Below, piece after piece: positions 35,797 through 39,864 of a stretch of DNA of 39,864 bases. This DNA comes from Bigelowiella natans CCMP2755 (taxonomy: Eukaryota > Cercozoa > Chlorarachniophyceae). The position numbers and the translations under genes were made by a program. Below the pieces are notes generated by a model. That model did no database searches. It saw nothing but the letters and a program-made list of their open reading frames with translations, and was not told where the DNA came from. The stretch is from the NCBI GenBank assembly GCA_000320545.1, contig ADNK01003029.1:1-39864 (forward strand). Reading direction: 5' to 3'. Numbering within the stretch: position 1 is the first letter of the stretch; the number at the start of each line of letters is the position of its first letter.

Positions 35797-36345
35797 CTGT
35801 GATGATATTGGGGATGCAACTAAGAAGATAGCAAAGCGAGGTTTGATGGCTTCGCACACCATCCACTGATATAAAAAGCCCAACCGATCAAGAGCGTTGT
35901 CCTTTAATAAAGGCTGTGAATCGAATGCAACGCCTACGTCATATGTATTTTTTTGCTTGCCTCCTAATGCGCGGTACATGCGCCCGCTTGAATGGCAAAC
36001 TCGTTGAGACAGCTTCTGCTGTCTAGCAACTAGCCATGAAACTGTAGTGCGCAAATGATGCAAATCAATGTAGATTACCATACTAATTAGCACGATTGTG
36101 CATGCACAATCTAGGACGACGTTTGTGTTGCACATGATACTATAATAAGTGCATATCGATCGTACGTGGAACACAATACGATACGTGTGCGGCAAAGCTA
36201 CGAGTGACTCGTTTGCATGTGGCTGGCGGCACATGCATCATGCGATTTCTAGTCTTAACTGCGCTTTGTTTAAACGATCTATAACGTGAGCATGCAGGCA
36301 CGTACGAGCCATAAGGATGCTAACTGGGAATAAATTGTCAAAATG
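35797..36345. other. Convergent spacer
   Basis: This is the 3' flank of RNF113 and of the MutS gene. An AATAAAG lies at about 35,905 within a CTTTAATAAAGG near-palindrome. The rest has many CATGCA, GTACG and CTAGC words. No gene was seen. Confidence 0.6.
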
Positions 36346-38348
36346 TCACGTTCTATAGCGATCGAGCAACGTTGTCATTGTCGCTCTTATATTGTCATTT
36401 TTCGCATTATCGGTTTTTTGACGACTCTCATTCTTCCGGAGGCCGCCAGGCGATGACGGGGGTGACGGAATAGAAGAAGAATGTGACAAGTCTGGCAATT
36501 CGGCCAAGTCTAACAGGGTTAACTGGGTCTCTCCATAGCTGAGGTGGTGGCGTTTGGAGGAGTCACACTTCGAACAACGCAACATCAAATTTGGCGCGCC
36601 GTACTTTGGGTGCGGATCGAGCGACAATAGCGCGTGAGCAAGCCGCGCGATGTCGACGCTGCTCGAGGGGGACGAGAGCGTGCCATTGATTTCGCCTGCA
36701 ACATTTGCTCCAAAGCGACTAGCTGGAGAAGCAGAAGAAGCACTCTTTTGGATAGCTAATGAACGCGCGATCGCCTGGACTTCGACCGAGTGATCCAGGA
36801 CCCATTTGCGCCTCTCAGACTCGCTCGCATACAGGAAATCCACCTTAGTGTGTTTGTGGGAAAACATTGCAGTTAACAACATGAAGGTGCCACACCCGCA
36901 CACGTGGCGGCGATGCGACACGAATGCGGACGCTACCAAAGAACGAGTCAAAAATACCGCAGAGACCTTATTCGGTAGCCCGCCTCCTCCCCAGCTGCAC
37001 TTCACACCGGAAAAGCTCCCTTGGCATGTCTGCTCGCTGGTGAAGAAGGAGAAATATTGAGGACGGTACTCTTCGTTCGCAATGCGCATGAATGCCCTCC
37101 ACTGCTTTTTGTCCAAGATCCCTCGTTTAAGCAGCACCGTGTGGAAGCGCGAGCAATGGTTTCTCCACTTCAGGGACTCCTTCTCGACGACATCGAAGTC
37201 GCAGCGACGCCGCGAGCGCTCATCCGGCAGCCTTTGCGTGGGGGCGGGGAGGGGAGAAGGGGGGGGGGCCAACACACACGTTGACACATTGCGCGTTAAT
37301 TGATTGTTTAGTGTATTCGTGTGTCGTTGAGAAATCATCACCCTATTGCATCCCACACGACAACCGATCTCTAGTGGCTCATTGCATACGGCTCTGAGTA
37401 GGATACCGACCTGCGGATGGCGTCCGTGCGGTTGCCGATTCGTTGCGAGAAGCGGACCAGCTCCAGCACATCTATCTCCGACAACTGAGGGAACAGAGAG
37501 GTGAAACTCTTCGTCACGTTCGCTTCTTCTGCTGTCAGGCTTCGGCGCGTTTCGCGATACATTCCGGAATTGCCAGCTCTCTCGGAAACTTCCGGGGAAT
37601 GTTTCTGCCCAGCAGCGGCGGCAGCGGCGGTCGCAAGGGAGAGTTGCTTGATTCGTCCTTCAAGATTTAGGATTTTGGTTTGCTGAGCTGCGATTTGCGC
37701 GCCCTGTCTCATGACCTCTACAACTGCCCAGTCCGAAGCTCCAGATTCTGCTTTCTTGACGTCGCCATTCTTTCCGTTGTTGCGGTGGGGCTTATCATTG
37801 ATGATGCGGCTACTAATTAGCGTGGACTTTGCGCCAGAACCACGAAATGATAACGGTGCTGGCGCCGCTGCTATTACTGTAGATGATGATGATGATGACA
37901 ACGACGATGATGATGATGGTGATAATGAGGACGGCAATGAGGTATTCGCTAAATCATCGCCTCGGAGAACGGGAAGCAAATGCTCAAGCTGGGCTGCCCT
38001 TTGCAGGATTTCGAAGGGAATATCGCACATCTTAGCTGTCTCGAGGGCGAGGCTATCCGTGCATATCCCTGGCTCAAGTTTATAGTGCCATCGCGTACTG
38101 CCACAAGCGCTAAGAACCCTGTCGCTGGCGGCGATGGGCTTCGTAGAGGCATCAGCATCGTGATCTTCGGTTTCGCACAGTTTCACCGAAGGATTTTCCA
38201 CGGTAACTGCCATACGCCGTACCCGGACGCGTGGGGCGAGGAGAGGGAGTTGAAAGACCTGAGCGAGCGGTACGATGCTGTCAGCGTGCAGGAATGTAGA
38301 AGTTCGTACTTGTTGCAAAAGCAGCAGCGATCAACAACGACGATGATG

Positions 38349-38380
<32 letters not shown>

Positions 38381-39011
38381 AACAATAACAATAAATAAGT
38401 ACGCTACCTCGTGCAGATGAGTGGCAAAGATGCATGTCAGGTTTGCCGCGCTCAGGTACTCTAACAGGGCGCCGCACAAAGACGCTCCGTCGCGCGACGA
38501 CGTTCCCTTCCCTGCGTGCAAAACGAAGGCCCTCAGGCCCAGCAGCAGTGTACAACAAGAAGACAAGCAAAAACGGGGAAAGAGGATCGGAAAGAAACGG
38601 GAGGTATCGAAGTAAAAATGGCCTGAATGAGGGCGTCCGGAGTGCCCTAAGACACCCATTCGTCCCAGATCACACCACCAAACCATCAACCTATTTCGTC
38701 AGCGGCCAGGAGCGAGCGCGGCGTCGAGTCCCGCAGCATTATCCGCAAATCGTCCATTTCTAGCGCGAATGCACTCTTTCCCTCCGACGGAATGTCGTGG
38801 GACGTCGCTCGAAGGAAGTAGGAGTCGTAGCGTGGTATGTACGCGCTCCTGGAAAGATATCGAGGAGGAGGAAGAGGAGGAGGAGGAGGAGGAGGGAGCG
38901 GGGGGAGGGGGGGGGGGGAGATGATGAAGAGGAGGAGGAATATAGATTCTGAATGCATTCATATTTGGGGAGGATTCTATGTTTGTGTATGAATGCATAT
39001 GTGCACGTACG

Positions 39012-39044
<33 letters not shown>

Positions 39045-39485
39045 GTGCGCGCGCGTGTGTGTGTGTGTGCTCGCAGGCCTCGGCATCTTCCATTCTCCGC
39101 GTCCACCGTGTACATCGCGAAACAACCAAAACCGCACTCCCCTTCCCCCCCCGCTCGTGTGCTGCTGCTGATGCTGCTGCTGCTATGATAGCGACTTACA
39201 CTGCCGGGACGTAAAGGCCACAGTTTCCTAGCAGAGCGGTGGTGAGGAGAGAGCGCATAAAAGTGCTCTTCCCCGCCATATTCGGCGCCGTCAAGAGATA
39301 AATGCCCTCAAAGTCGAAGGAATTTGGAACCGCCGAGCCGAATTCCATCCAGTACGGGATCATCCCGCGGACCTTCAGGGGGGGGGGCATCGAGGGGAAA
39401 CACCTGTGCCCTCTACCATTGAACGCGGTCGGTAGGAAGATTAGCGAGGGAACATAGAAGGGTCAGGTGATGGCGCGAGCACACA

Positions 39486-39524
<39 letters not shown>

Positions 39525-39864
39525 GAGGAGAGAGAAGGGGAGGATGCGGATAGCGATGATGATGAGGCATTGGATACGTAGTAAGGTTTCAGGATAGTAA
39601 GCACTTGTGTGTAAGTAAGTGATGACTTTCGCATGGAATACCTTGGGCTACTAATACGTTCTTGCCCTTGAACGCCTTCGTCGCTTTTGTGACCATCTAA
39701 GATCCGTGTACGCCTCTCTGCGGCGCCGCCATTGTCATTGTCACCGTGCTTTACATCTGTGTTTGCTCTATTGCGGCTGATGGTATGATCAGCATTGTTG
39801 CCATCGTCCTTGTCCCTATCCTCCTCCTCCTCGTCCTTCTCCTCTTCTTCGCAGTCTGAAGGGT
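36346..39864 (-). CDS. MSH1/MutS7-type mismatch repair protein with HNH-like C-terminus, 5' end missing
   Basis: MutS7/MSH1 proteins act on organelle DNA in plants and algae and also occur in giant viruses. The C-terminal part is in the window: an acidic exon 39864-39642, the ATPase exon ending at 39,200, then 38848-38691, 38511-38408, 38258-37411 and 37231-36346, joined in phase from 38,848 on. Landmarks are YLLTAPNMAGKSTFMRS (Walker A), YIPRYDSYFLRA, LLAADEIGKGTSSRDG (Walker B), FATHLHE, then WHYKLEPGICTDSLALETAK as in plant MSH1. A long extension follows with poly-Ser and poly-Ala tracts, LFPQLSEIDVLELVRFSQR, RGILDKKQWRAFMRIANEEY and, near 36,540-36,616, DPHPKYGAPNLMLRCSKC followed by DSSKR. 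This resembles an HNH nuclease core rather than the GIY-YIG domain of plant MSH1. A 9-C run near 39,385 makes the frame just upstream of the ATPase exon uncertain. Confidence 0.92.
38343..38396. repeat. (AAC)n/(AAT) repeat
   Basis: An AAC trinucleotide run, degrading to AATAAC, lies in the MutS gene intron between the ATHLHE exon and the next exon. Confidence 0.9.
38871..38942. repeat. (GAG)n and poly-G run
   Basis: Purine-rich GAG repeats and a G run abut the acceptor of the exon starting at 38,848. In gene sense this is a CTC/poly-C polypyrimidine tract. Confidence 0.9.
39014..39070. repeat. (TATATG)n hexamer repeat with GC/GT run
   Basis: Five copies of a TATATG hexamer are followed by CG and GT dinucleotide runs. 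It lies in the MutS gene intron between the Walker A and Walker B exons. Confidence 0.85.
39480..39524. repeat. (AC)n(AG)n compound microsatellite
   Basis: An AC run is followed by an AG run in an intron of the MutS gene. In gene sense this is CT then GT, the same order as the compound repeats at 1617, 16,620 and 27,713. Confidence 0.9.

Noticed and set aside
38343-38570. Open frame with poly-Val/Ile/Cys from the AAC repeat
   Set aside because: It is repeat-derived; the neighbouring MutS exons 38,511-38,408 and 38,258-37,411 explain the coding signal.

Overview
This window is eukaryotic nuclear DNA, probably from a single-celled alga with a secondary plastid. Three things support this. The genes are broken into many short GT-AG exons: nineteen exons carry one 439-residue enzyme. 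Introns and flanks are full of microsatellites. A plant-type phosphoribulokinase carries a long N-terminal extension with a hydrophobic segment followed by a transit-like stretch. No phenylalanine-type (ASAFAP) cleavage motif is visible, so a chlorarachniophyte-like organism is a possible guess, but the lineage is not proven.

Eleven genes can be followed, nearly all by splicing exons by eye and checking that reading phase is kept. Left to right: an L-rhamnonate dehydratase-like enzyme (-, cut by the left edge); a small secreted protein (+); anaphase-promoting complex subunit 5 (-); phosphoribulokinase (+); U6 snRNA phosphodiesterase USB1 (-); an unrecognised multi-exon gene (+); a GT13 N-acetylglucosaminyltransferase with a cysteine-rich C-terminal module (-); a purple acid phosphatase (+); a DEP-domain membrane protein (-); the spliceosomal CCCH/RING protein RNF113/Cwc24 (+); and an MSH1/MutS7-type mismatch repair protein with an HNH-like tail (-, cut by the right edge). 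The strands alternate without exception, so every spacer is either divergent (promoter side) or convergent (3' side).

The genes do not form one pathway. Two act in RNA splicing or snRNA maturation (USB1, RNF113), one in carbon fixation, one in the cell cycle, one in glycoprotein glycan synthesis, one in phosphate ester hydrolysis, one in sugar acid catabolism and one probably in organelle DNA maintenance. Convergent spacers hold palindromic GCTAGC/ATGCAT/CACGT-like sequence and little else. Introns hold AT, CT, GT and trinucleotide repeats. Several trinucleotide repeats run into coding exons and give polyalanine, polyserine and acidic tracts. No rRNA, tRNA, CRISPR array or intact transposon was recognised.
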